IMG/VR virus record: IMGVR_UViG_3300025870_000037
Coordinates: 1-35,341 of that record
Source of the DNA: a virus
Direction: 5' to 3' (one strand)
Length of the DNA stretch: 35,341 nt
Shown: one piece after another, positions 13,085 to 20,900 of the stretch
Layout: every line of letters begins with the position of its first letter
How positions within the stretch are numbered: the first letter of the stretch is position 1
Notes under the pieces: generated by a model
The model's input: the letters and a program-made list of their open reading frames with translations, nothing else
Told to the model about the DNA's origin: nothing
Database searches by the model: none
Translations under genes and position numbers: made by a program

Positions 13085-13233
13085 TGGATAGAAAAGAAGA
13101 AAGGCGGGATAGGTTTGACCGCAAAAAGAAATTTAAAAAATTAACGAGGTCTTCTAAAGCTAAGACCGAACGCAAAAAAAATAAAAGGAAAGGCGATGAC
13201 AGTACAATTTATGGACATGCTGTGGAGCATTAA
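13084..13233 (+). CDS. Small, extremely basic protein (49 aa)
   Basis: The start MDRKEERRDRFDRKKK at 13084 shares a base with the previous stop. More than 40% of the residues are Lys or Arg, with no hydrophobic core, so it is probably disordered until it binds nucleic acid. The ORF can be read further upstream to 13012, but that would duplicate the coding space of the membrane gene. No family recognised. Confidence 0.5.
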   Translation: MDRKEERRDRFDRKKKFKKLTRSSKAKTERKKNKRKGDDSTIYGHAVEH

Positions 13234-13399
13234 CATGAGGTTAGGTGTGGGTCTTGACGTTGAGTCGTGTAGCAGTAGACCTGTTTGGGTTACTAGCATG
13301 GACGAAAAGATTGAAGCAGGAGAGTTTGATGGATTAGTTTTTTCTATACCTTTTTTTGTTATAACTATTGGCAACGTGTGGAAGATGGAAAATGATTGA
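13196..13399 (+). CDS. Hypothetical protein with C-terminal hydrophobic segment (67 aa)
   Basis: AGGAAAGG just upstream supports the ATG at 13196. The C-terminal third carries a hydrophobic run, GLVFSIPFFVITIGNVW, consistent with one membrane segment. The N-terminal part is unremarkable. No family recognised. The next small gene overlaps its end by 8 bases. Confidence 0.55.
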   Translation: MTVQFMDMLWSINMRLGVGLDVESCSSRPVWVTSMDEKIEAGEFDGLVFSIPFFVITIGNVWKMEND

Positions 13400-13496
13400 T
13401 ATTATTACAGGGATACTTTATTTTATATTAATAGTGCTCAGTAGCGTAGTTATTTTTGCAGCCATACACAACATTTACACAGGGGATAAAGATTAA
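13392..13496 (+). CDS. Single-pass membrane micro-protein (34 aa)
   Basis: ATG at 13392 opens MIDIITGILYFILIVLSSVV, then IFAAIHNIYTGDKD. This is a single membrane helix of about 22 residues with a short polar C-terminus. Its stop shares a base with the ribonucleotide reductase start (TAATG), and GGGGAT in its last codons may serve as that gene's ribosome site. Gene packing supports translation. Function unknown. Confidence 0.5.
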   Translation: MIDIITGILYFILIVLSSVVIFAAIHNIYTGDKD

Positions 13497-15379
13497 TGGA
13501 CAAGTACCAGCAGTTTATACACAAAAGCAGATACGCACGATGGTTGAGCACTGAAGGCCGTAGAGAAACGTGGGAAGAAACAGTGCAGCGTTACGTAGAT
13601 TTCTGGGTCAACCGTAAACAGATAGATAAGAAAACGGCAGACCGCCTGTACGATGGCATTGTAACACAGCAAGTTATGCCGTCTATGCGTTGTATGATGA
13701 CAGCGGGTGAAGCTTTAGATAAAGATAATGTGGCTGGATTTAATTGTAGTTACTTGGCTATTGATTCACCACGAAGCTTTGATGAATTGATGTATGTTTT
13801 GATGTGTGGTACTGGTGTAGGCTTTAGTGTTGAACGAGCTTTCATTAACAAGCTTCCAATAATTGCTGAAACATTTCACCCAACTGACACAACGATTGTT
13901 GTTGCCGACAGTAAGATAGGGTGGGCTTCTGCGTTTCGTGAGTTGATTGCAATGCTATATGCCGGTAAGATTCCTAAGTGGGACATGAGCAAAGTACGTC
14001 CCGCTGGTGCTAGACTTAAAACCTTTGGTGGCCGTGCTTCAGGCTCAGCGCCTCTTGAAGATTTGTTTCGCTTCTGTGTTGAAGTTTTTCAAAAAGCAGG
14101 TGGCCGCAAATTAACCTCTATTGAGTGTCACGATGTAGTGTGTAAGGTAGCTGACATTGTAGTTGTAGGTGGTGTACGCCGTTCAGCACTTATCAGCCTG
14201 TCAAATCTTTCTGACAATCGCATGGCTAAAGCTAAGACTGGCGCATGGTGGGAAGTAGACGGACATCGTAGACTGGCTAACAACAGCGTAGCATACACTG
14301 AGAAGCCAGACTTTGAGGCATTCATCAATGAGATGAAGACACTCTACGAAAGCAGGGCAGGTGAGCGAGGATTGTTTAGCCGTGTAGCTGCACAAAATAT
14401 TGCAGCTCGTAATGGACGTAGAGATTCTGAGCAAGACTTTGGCACTAACCCGTGCTCTGAGATTATCCTACGCTCTAACCAGTTCTGTAATCTATCTGAG
14501 GTTGTTGTGCGTGAAGACGACACAGCAGAAACACTTAAAGAAAAAGTAGAACTAGCTGCTATCATTGGCACACTACAGGCAACGCTTACAGACTTCCGAT
14601 ACCTGAGAAACATTTGGCAGAAGAACACAGCAGAAGAAGCGCTGCTTGGTTTAAGCATGACAGGAATTATGGACAATGAGTTACTATCGGGTAAGGGAAG
14701 TGCAGAAGAGCTTGCATCAACACTGGAAGGTCTTCGTGACCACGCTATTAAGGTCAACGAGAAATGGGCTAAGAAGCTTGGTATTGAACAGTCTGCGGCT
14801 ATTACGTGCGTTAAGCCTAGCGGCACTGTATCTCAGCTTGTTGATAGTGCTAGTGGCATCCATCCTCGCTTCTCTAAGCATTACATTCGCAGAGTACGTA
14901 GCGACAAGAAAGACCCGCTTGCAATCTTTATGGAAGCAGCAGGATTCCCAGTAGAACAAGACGTTATGTCAGAGTCTTCAGTGGTCTACAGCTTTCCAGT
15001 TAAGGCTCCCGAAGCTAGTGTGGTTGTAAAGGAAGTAGGGGCTATGCAGCAGTTAGCTCTTTGGAAGGCTTATCAAAATTACTGGTGCGAACATAAGCCA
15101 AGTATCACTGTGTACTACACTGATGACGAGTACCTTCAGGTAGCTCAGTGGATATGGGAAAACTTTGATATATGTTCGGGTATTAGTCTGTTGCCAGTTA
15201 GTGACCATGTATATCAGCAAGCTCCGTATGAGGATATTAGTGCAGAGAAGTATGAAGAGTTAGTAGCTTCTATGCCTAAAGATGTTAATTGGAATGACTT
15301 AATTTACTTTGAACAGGAAGACAACACCACAGGCTCACAAGAATTAGCGTGTGTTGGTGGAGCTTGTGAGATAGTATAG
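13496..15379 (+). CDS. nrdJ: Adenosylcobalamin-dependent (class II) ribonucleotide reductase, monomeric type
   Basis: This 627-residue enzyme reduces ribonucleotides to deoxyribonucleotides for phage DNA synthesis, using vitamin B12. GTNPCSEI holds the thiyl-radical Cys (C320) and general-base Glu (E322). C84 (FNCSYLAIDS) and C331 (QFCNL) form the active-site redox pair. The C-terminal shuttle pair is C619 and C624 in ACVGGACEIV, spaced as in the Lactobacillus RTPR enzyme. It is about 110 residues shorter than that enzyme (739). No small subunit, activase or thioredoxin gene is nearby, as expected for class II. It implies a host that makes or imports B12. Confidence 0.92.
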   Translation: MDKYQQFIHKSRYARWLSTEGRRETWEETVQRYVDFWVNRKQIDKKTADRLYDGIVTQQVMPSMRCMMTAGEALDKDNVAGFNCSYLAIDSPRSFDELMYVLMCGTGVGFSVERAFINKLPIIAETFHPTDTTIVVADSKIGWASAFRELIAMLYAGKIPKWDMSKVRPAGARLKTFGGRASGSAPLEDLFRFCVEVFQKAGGRKLTSIECHDVVCKVADIVVVGGVRRSALISLSNLSDNRMAKAKTGAWWEVDGHRRLANNSVAYTEKPDFEAFINEMKTLYESRAGERGLFSRVAAQNIAARNGRRDSEQDFGTNPCSEIILRSNQFCNLSEVVVREDDTAETLKEKVELAAIIGTLQATLTDFRYLRNIWQKNTAEEALLGLSMTGIMDNELLSGKGSAEELASTLEGLRDHAIKVNEKWAKKLGIEQSAAITCVKPSGTVSQLVDSASGIHPRFSKHYIRRVRSDKKDPLAIFMEAAGFPVEQDVMSESSVVYSFPVKAPEASVVVKEVGAMQQLALWKAYQNYWCEHKPSITVYYTDDEYLQVAQWIWENFDICSGISLLPVSDHVYQQAPYEDISAEKYEELVASMPKDVNWNDLIYFEQEDNTTGSQELACVGGACEIV

Positions 15380-15388
15380 GAGATATAC

Positions 15389-15610
15389 ATGAAAGCAAAG
15401 GAAGCTAATATACTATCATTTAAAATTATTGTCAATCATTCGGGGGCCATCCTAACTGAGATGGGTGGTATCCCCGAAGACCGACTACATGAAGTGTTTA
15501 AGGGTGATGAGCTGATGCTCGTGCGTAAGATTATCCGTGACGCTAAACCCAAACTAGAGAAGATGCATGACTATCTTGAGCGTGAGCTAACAGCCTTCTC
15601 TACCACTTAG
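15389..15610 (+). CDS. Hypothetical protein (73 aa), last rightward gene
   Basis: AGGAG lies about 8 bases before the ATG. The sequence starts MKAKEANILSFKIIVNHSGA and the C-terminal half is helical (VRKIIRDAKPKLEKMHDYLERELTAF). No recognised family. Its last 11 bases overlap the end of the leftward gene at 15600. It is probably co-transcribed with the RNR, 9 bases upstream. Confidence 0.7.
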   Translation: MKAKEANILSFKIIVNHSGAILTEMGGIPEDRLHEVFKGDELMLVRKIIRDAKPKLEKMHDYLERELTAFSTT

Positions 15611-15893
15611 ATTTATTAGCCCAATATGCCGCAGACATTTTGCCCTTGGCAATGTTCTTAGCGTGTCGGGCTTTAAAACTTGCACGTTTCTTCTTCATCT
15701 TTTCTGACTCTCCGGCCTTGGGCTTACCTGCTGTACTGGCTCCCTGCTCTCCGTATCGGATTGTCTTGATTTTATCGCCTTCTTTTGCCACAACAATATG
15801 GCTTTTCTTCGGGTGATTCGGTGTACGCTTTGGTTTATTATATCCGCTTACTCCTGCTCTGGCTAAACGTGGGTCTTTCTTTTTAGCACCCAT
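15600..15893 (-). CDS. Small basic protein typical of marine phages (97 aa)
   Basis: The protein opens MGAKKKDPRLARAGVSGYNKPKR (the first ~23 residues) and ends SAAYWANKSKW. Lys, Arg and Ala dominate. From memory, proteins with this opening and the GEQGASTAGKPKAGESEKMK middle recur in many marine phage genomes near structural or lysis genes. No function is established. A DNA-packing or virion-associated role is inferred from charge. AAGG about 10 bases upstream supports the start. Its stop lies inside the opposing gene. Confidence 0.75.
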   Translation of the reverse strand: MGAKKKDPRLARAGVSGYNKPKRTPNHPKKSHIVVAKEGDKIKTIRYGEQGASTAGKPKAGESEKMKKKRASFKARHAKNIAKGKMSAAYWANKSKW

Positions 15894-16216
15894 TACTTAT
15901 ACACCTTCCCGCCTTGGCTAAACTTTTTATCTAAAGCAAAAATGCTTTTAAATTTTTCTGCGCTTTTTATTCCAGCAGTTTTAGCAGTTTGAGCTGCTTG
16001 CTTAGCAGCATGAGCAGCAGTATTTCTTTTTGGAACAGGCTTAACTTTTTCACCTATAGTGGGGGCTGAAATATTAAGCTTAGATGGTTTGCTCTTAGCC
16101 ATTCCAGCAGGCTCACCTGTAATTATAGTTTTAGAATTTTTATAAGAATCAGGCTTTCCATAAGGAACAGTTGTTCTAACTCTATCTGTATTTTTAAAAA
16201 TTGTTTTATTTGGCAT
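15893..16216 (-). CDS. Small basic Ala/Lys-rich protein (107 aa)
   Basis: The start MPNKTIFKNTDRVR at 16216 is supported by AGGA 9 bases before it; the longer open frame to 16324 would overlap the upstream gene. The middle is Lys/Ser/Thr-rich and the segment AAHAAKQAAQTAKTAGIK is a likely alanine-rich helix, like histone H1-type tails. No family recognised. It overlaps its downstream neighbour by one base. Confidence 0.65.
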   Translation of the reverse strand: MPNKTIFKNTDRVRTTVPYGKPDSYKNSKTIITGEPAGMAKSKPSKLNISAPTIGEKVKPVPKRNTAAHAAKQAAQTAKTAGIKSAEKFKSIFALDKKFSQGGKVYK

Positions 16217-16220
16217 TGTT

Positions 16221-16475
16221 TTATTTCCTATAGGTTTTAGTTTTCTTTGCAATCTTTTTGGGCTGAGCGCTATGCTGCTTACCTTTCTTAGTGTCGGCTC
16301 TCTTCTTCTTTGTAGTTGCCGCATATTCCTTAGAGCTTAAAGCCTGCCTAGCTTTCTTAGGCAGATAGCGCTCCCCAGTTGCTTTCTTTCCTTGGGTACT
16401 AGGCTTACCTGACTTAGTACCCCACTCTTCTTTAGTCCATTTCTTTAAAGACTTTTGTGATTTTTTAAGTGCCAT
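16221..16475 (-). CDS. Small basic protein, DUF5872-like (84 aa)
   Basis: The sequence MALKKSQKSLKKWTKEEWGT, then the GERYLPKKARQALSSKEYAATT segment, matches the pattern I associate with DUF5872, a family of short basic proteins found in large viruses, phages and some bacteria. The label is from memory. It is rich in Lys, with a Lys/Thr tail (KKIAKKTKTYRK). Function unknown; DNA association is likely from charge. Confidence 0.65.
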   Translation of the reverse strand: MALKKSQKSLKKWTKEEWGTKSGKPSTQGKKATGERYLPKKARQALSSKEYAATTKKKRADTKKGKQHSAQPKKIAKKTKTYRK

Positions 16476-16618
16476 TACTTATGTACCTTCTGCACGGGAA
16501 AGTTAGCTTCCAGACTTGCTCCTTTATGCTTAACAAACTTTCCGGTATGCTTCATTAGCTTAAACGTACCGTTCTTTTGTTTCATCCAATGATGTCCTGC
16601 TGGTGCTTTTACTTTCAT
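16475..16618 (-). CDS. Small basic protein (47 aa)
   Basis: This frame starts MKVKAPAGHHWMKQKNGTFK and ends FPVQKVHK. GGGGGAGG lies 6 bases before the ATG, the best ribosome site in this cluster. It is rich in Lys and His, with no recognised motif beyond the short W-basic pattern. It overlaps the upstream gene by 4 bases and abuts the downstream one. Confidence 0.65.
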   Translation of the reverse strand: MKVKAPAGHHWMKQKNGTFKLMKHTGKFVKHKGASLEANFPVQKVHK

Positions 16619-16800
16619 TTGTAACCTCCCCCTTTAGCTTTGTATTCCTTCGCAAGCATCTGAGCCTTACGTGCTGACCACTGACCTGCCTTACCACCCT
16701 TAGTGCCTGCTTTAATTCTGTTAAACAGATTCTTTCGCATAGTAGGCTTGGTATAGTTACCTGCTTTGTTTACTGTTGATTTTTTTTTAGATGCTGGCAT
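16615..16800 (-). CDS. Small basic protein widely seen in marine phages (61 aa)
   Basis: The sequence MPASKKKSTVNKAGNYTKPT leads into QWSARKAQMLAKEYKAKGGGY. I recall near-identical small proteins in many marine phages, with no function assigned. It is strongly positively charged, with Gly-rich hinges. Position among other basic proteins and next to lysis genes suggests a virion or DNA-compaction role. AAGG-like bases precede the start. Confidence 0.7.
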   Translation of the reverse strand: MPASKKKSTVNKAGNYTKPTMRKNLFNRIKAGTKGGKAGQWSARKAQMLAKEYKAKGGGYK

Positions 16801-16805
16801 AAGAT

Positions 16806-17144
16806 TTACCTTTTAAAGTAGTTCTTGCTATCCATGTCTTGTATATTTTTGTATGAAACAAGACCCCCTTTAGATTTTCGGCCTCTTAAAATATTCTTTT
16901 GTTCGGCATCTCTATGTATTGAACCTTTTATAGTTGAGTCTCCCTTTTTATTTGGGCCTACTTTATTTGAAGTTCCCTCTGCTGGGCCTTTAATAGAGCT
17001 TTTAAAGTGTTGGGGTATTGATTTACCTGTGATAACCTTTGAAGCTAGGTTCGCAATTCCAACCGGAGTTGGTTTTAAAGCTGTAGTTATTGCCCCAACT
17101 ACAGGACTATTTGCAAGCTGTGAAATATTTTTAAATTTAGACAT
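16806..17144 (-). CDS. Hypothetical basic protein (112 aa)
   Basis: The N-terminal 45 residues (MSKFKNISQLANSPVVGAIT...) look like an amphipathic to mildly hydrophobic helix. The remainder is Lys/Gly/Ser-rich and probably flexible. No recognised family. It lies one base downstream of the holin gene's end, so it belongs to the same leftward transcript. Confidence 0.65.
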   Translation of the reverse strand: MSKFKNISQLANSPVVGAITTALKPTPVGIANLASKVITGKSIPQHFKSSIKGPAEGTSNKVGPNKKGDSTIKGSIHRDAEQKNILRGRKSKGGLVSYKNIQDMDSKNYFKR

Positions 17145-17145
17145 T

Positions 17146-17550
17146 TTATTTTTCCCTCGAAACTTTTTGAATTTTTTCTACAGAACGCATAGCCCCTAGA
17201 CCTAGCATGCCCATCAACACAGGCATCATTTCACCAGTCGGTATTAGAGGGACGACAACTTCTGATTCCAGAAGCTCTAAAATCATGTTAGTAATTGGAA
17301 TAGTAATAAAATTCCCGGCCATTCCAAATACGCAAACCCACCCGACTGCTGGCCGCCAACCAGCAACAAACAAACTTTTGTGCGCTGCTTCAGCTTGGTT
17401 TACTTCAATCTGGCCCTTAGCAAGTTCTTGTGCGTGTTTTTCTGCCATAGTGCTAAGCTCAAACGCAATAGCATTCTTCTTATCTTTATCTTCTATGAAC
17501 TTATCTAACAGTCCAGTAACCGGCCCAATCAATGAAGTTAATATAGTCAT
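17146..17550 (-). CDS. Holin, 3-TM (GTA-holin) type
   Basis: This 134-residue protein has a hydrophobic start, then a charged helix (DKDKKNAIAFELSTMAEKHAQELAKGQ). Next come SLFVAGWRPAVGWVCVFGMA, a second hydrophobic stretch (GNFITIPITNMI) and a third (MPVLMGMLGLGAMRSVEK). The AGWRPAVGWVC signature and the closing GLGAMRSVEKIQ are typical of the holin family first described in gene transfer agents. It would open the inner membrane for lysis. The M15 peptidase gene lies 9 bases upstream, making a lysis pair. Confidence 0.8.
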   Translation of the reverse strand: MTILTSLIGPVTGLLDKFIEDKDKKNAIAFELSTMAEKHAQELAKGQIEVNQAEAAHKSLFVAGWRPAVGWVCVFGMAGNFITIPITNMILELLESEVVVPLIPTGEMMPVLMGMLGLGAMRSVEKIQKVSREK

Positions 17551-17559
17551 CTCAGTTCC

Positions 17560-17925
17560 TCAGTAACACCACATCACAGGAGCTTTGTCAGCTCCACAAA
17601 TCCTGCTATCCACATGGATGAAAGTACGAGCGACTCCAATACCATTAAATCCCATCTTAATAGCTTCTTCCACAATCTTGTATCTCTGATAACCATTTGC
17701 CGCTTTAATGTCGGCTGCAATACCTTGGGCATGTTTTCCTGCTTTCTCCTTACGTTTTTCAATGGAGTGGCTGGGACTTCTGTAACCACTTGTTATAATA
17801 AACGGGAAGCCACACGCCTCCCGCAGTTCGTCAAGACGGTGTATAAAGTCCCTTGACATTTCGTTTTCGCCAGTTTCTTGGCAATTAAAGTCTTCTAGTT
17901 TAAAGTATTTAAATTCTGCGCTCAT
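17560..17925 (-). CDS. M15 family peptidase, probable endolysin
   Basis: This 121-residue zinc peptidase resembles the M15A (D-Ala-D-Ala carboxypeptidase / VanY-like) domain. SGYRSPSHS is followed by KHAQGIAADI (H65, D72) and FIHVD (H104, D106), giving the metal-binding His-Asp-His set. It probably cleaves peptide cross-links in peptidoglycan at lysis. There is no signal peptide, so it would need the holin next door to reach the wall. The start overlaps the end of the giant virion gene by 4 bases (ATGA). Confidence 0.85.
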   Translation of the reverse strand: MSAEFKYFKLEDFNCQETGENEMSRDFIHRLDELREACGFPFIITSGYRSPSHSIEKRKEKAGKHAQGIAADIKAANGYQRYKIVEEAIKMGFNGIGVARTFIHVDSRICGADKAPVMWCY

Positions 17926-20900
17926 AATTCTGCCACCAAGTTATCCATATCTTTTGAATTTAAAACTCCTAGATTAATTAACACATGACTACCTTCACCT
18001 TCAGGGCTGCCAAACTCTTTTCCTATGTTTCTAGCTTGGCCGTAAAAGCTCAACCCTGCGTTTTTAGCTCCACTCAAAAATCTTAAAAGTTTAAATGTTC
18101 CGTCTGAGTTATTAAAGTTATAGCGGTCTGAAACTATGGTTTCGCCCTTATCGTTTTTAAACAGCTTCGCTTGACCTAAAGTAGTCTTCATAGAATATGC
18201 AGGACTGTTTAACTTTTTAAAGAAGTCTACCACTCCACCACCTCCTCCTACATCAGCGTATTGTGACTGACCGGCTGACTGTGTTTTGTAATCTTTGTAC
18301 TCTATCTGAGAACTTCCACGCTCTTCTTTTTCTAAAGCTATTTTAATTAAAGCCTGTAACTCTGAATCCATCAAATCATTTTCAGTTAGTGTTTCTTCGC
18401 CACCAGAAATATCATAGATTAACTGTCGTATCATAGTAGGAACAATCCTAGAGGGCTTACGCTTTTTACTCACTTCTGACAAGTCAGGAGCATCGGTTGT
18501 GTTAGCATCGCGTAATTGCTCAGCAGTCATGTCACCCATGATAGATGTAGGCTCTGGTGTTCCTGTAGTTCCCTCAGTATTTTCTGCTGTACGCCCTTTA
18601 GAATTAAATTCTACGTCACTTAGCTTTGAGAAAAACTCTTTAGTTCCTTCAAGGTCTGGAGAACTGTTAGTCCCCATAGTGTTTTCTGCTGTGCGCCCCT
18701 TAGAACTAAAGTCAACATCCGGTAGTTCAGTGTTCGACAGGTCAGGTTCATCAGGTGTATTAGCTTCGCGTACCTGCTCCATAGTCATGTCACCCATAAT
18801 GGATGTAGGCTTAGGCGCTGCTGTAGTTCCTGTTGTGTTTTCTGCTGTACGACCTCTAGAACTAAAGTCGGAACTTACTAGTTTTTTAAGGGCTGAAAGT
18901 GTCCGGCCTGTAGCACTGCTAACAGTTTCTTTAACGTCATCAAATGTTTCTGATACTGTACTTTGTACATCTTTAGAAACATCTGACAGTGTATCTAGAG
19001 TAGATTCCCCAGCTTCTGACATGACACGAGCTTTCTCTACTACAACGTCTTTTATGTTAGTAGCTTTTTCAGGTAACCCTGCAAGAATACTTTCTTTAGC
19101 TTCTTCAATTTCTTGAATAGGTTCTACTTCTTTAACTTCTGCTGCTTGAGCTGTAAACATATCAGGAGCTTTGTCGCTAAGCTTTAACTCTTGACCCTCA
19201 AAAATAACGTCAATATTTTCAATTTCATTTAATCTAGCTATTTCTTCTAGTGCAACTCCTTGGTCAATAGCAATTTGACTCAGTGTATCTCCACCCTTAA
19301 CAATGTAGCCGCCCTTAGCAGCGCCGTGTCTAGAGTCTTTAGGGTCAAATGCACGAGCAGTAACAGACTTAAACTGTTCTGGTTTAAAAAGAATATACGA
19401 ATAAGGGCTTTCGCCTACAAAACCTTGTTCTACTTCGTTGTTGTACTTAATAGAATCAAATCCTAAGTCTTCAAGAAGATTTCTAAACTCCGTATTTATT
19501 TGATTTCTTTTTAATTCTTGACGATAAAAACCAACAATATCTGTGGCCTCTCCTACTGGAGGGTCTAAGAATAAACCTTCAAATTCTTCAGAGCGTTGTG
19601 TCAATTCAGCAAGTTTAGACTGTTGTTTCTTGTTTAGCTTTAAACCTCTACGTGTAATCTCAGGCTCAAAGTATTCATCCCAACCACCGCCGGGAGTAAG
19701 GATTCTTTCAGCTTCCCAACCCGGAAGGTCTGTTTCAATAAGCAAAGGATTCCTGACATCAATGTAACCTGCGTTCATTGTAATGGGTTTTATTTTAAGA
19801 AGCTCTTCTCGCTCTACCGCTTCACCACCAAAGTATCCATACTCGTCAAGAGGCATGTCGTCTTCAATGCGAGTAGTGCTGCTTAATACTGCTTCTTCTT
19901 CTTTTAGTAAGTCTGGGTTACCAAACATTTCACCAGAGCGTTCACGAGTCAAGGATTTTGCATCTGATTCTAACTTAAACTCTTGCTTAGCTTTAGTGTT
20001 AGGAAGTCCACGTATAGCAATAGTTGTTGCTGCACCTTCAGTACCTACATGAACACCTACTTCTCTAGCAAAAGAAAATGCAAGAAAAGACTGAGCTTCT
20101 TGAAAGCTTGTTTCTGTACGAAAAAGTATAGACTGTTCTGTCGATTTTTCACGATATTTTTTACTGGCCGCTAGTCTTTCGTTTGCACTTAAAAGTTCAG
20201 GGTACTTATCATCAACAGTATTTTTTATTTTAGGAGCTTTAAAAACAGTAAAATCAATATCGCCTTCTGCTGATAATTTAATAAGTACATTTTCTGCTAT
20301 TTTATCTCCGCCCATTTCTGATAAAGTGTCCATTCTCATTCTAGCTGAACCCGAAATAAAATCGTGTAGGTTATCAAATGAAGGGTCATCAAACTTTTGT
20401 TTTTGTGCGGAAGCTACTTCTTCAGGGGTAACATTAATTTTAACTTCATCGTAAGCCTGCTTTAAAGAACGCACCATATCAGGAACCATGTATTCAATAG
20501 TTCCTTCAGGGTCTACTTCATTTTTGCTTTGCTGAATAATTCTTAAAGCTTTACGATGCTCTTCGTTATATCCCATAGCTTTTTGAGCATTAGCCCAGTT
20601 AGTAATTGCTTCATCTTCGCTTGTACTTTCAATAGCTTTCTTCCATTCAGGAAGCTTTTCAAGCTCTTCAATGCTTTTAATATCTTTTTTAATTTCACTA
20701 TGAATCATAGCATCTACAAACTCAATATGACTCAAGTCATAAAAATCTAAGGCACCTTCCATTTCTAATTCTTCTAAGCCTTCTGATATTCTTGCAGAAG
20801 TTAAACTCAAAGTATCTTCATTAAAATAGTTATCCGTGGCTTTAGATAAATTTTCAGCCACTTCGTCATCAAACTCAGCAGGTTTTTTAGAAGCTATCTT

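Noticed and set aside
14344-14826. 160-codon minus-strand open frame inside the RNR gene
   Set aside because: The coding frame of the RNR with its catalytic motifs is on the plus strand. This frame is Ser/Leu-rich and lacks a ribosome site.
18499-19116. 205-codon plus-strand open frame inside the giant virion gene
   Set aside because: It is antisense to the repeat-rich region, Ser/Val-rich, has no ribosome site and shows no domain. It is a mirror of codon bias on the opposite strand.
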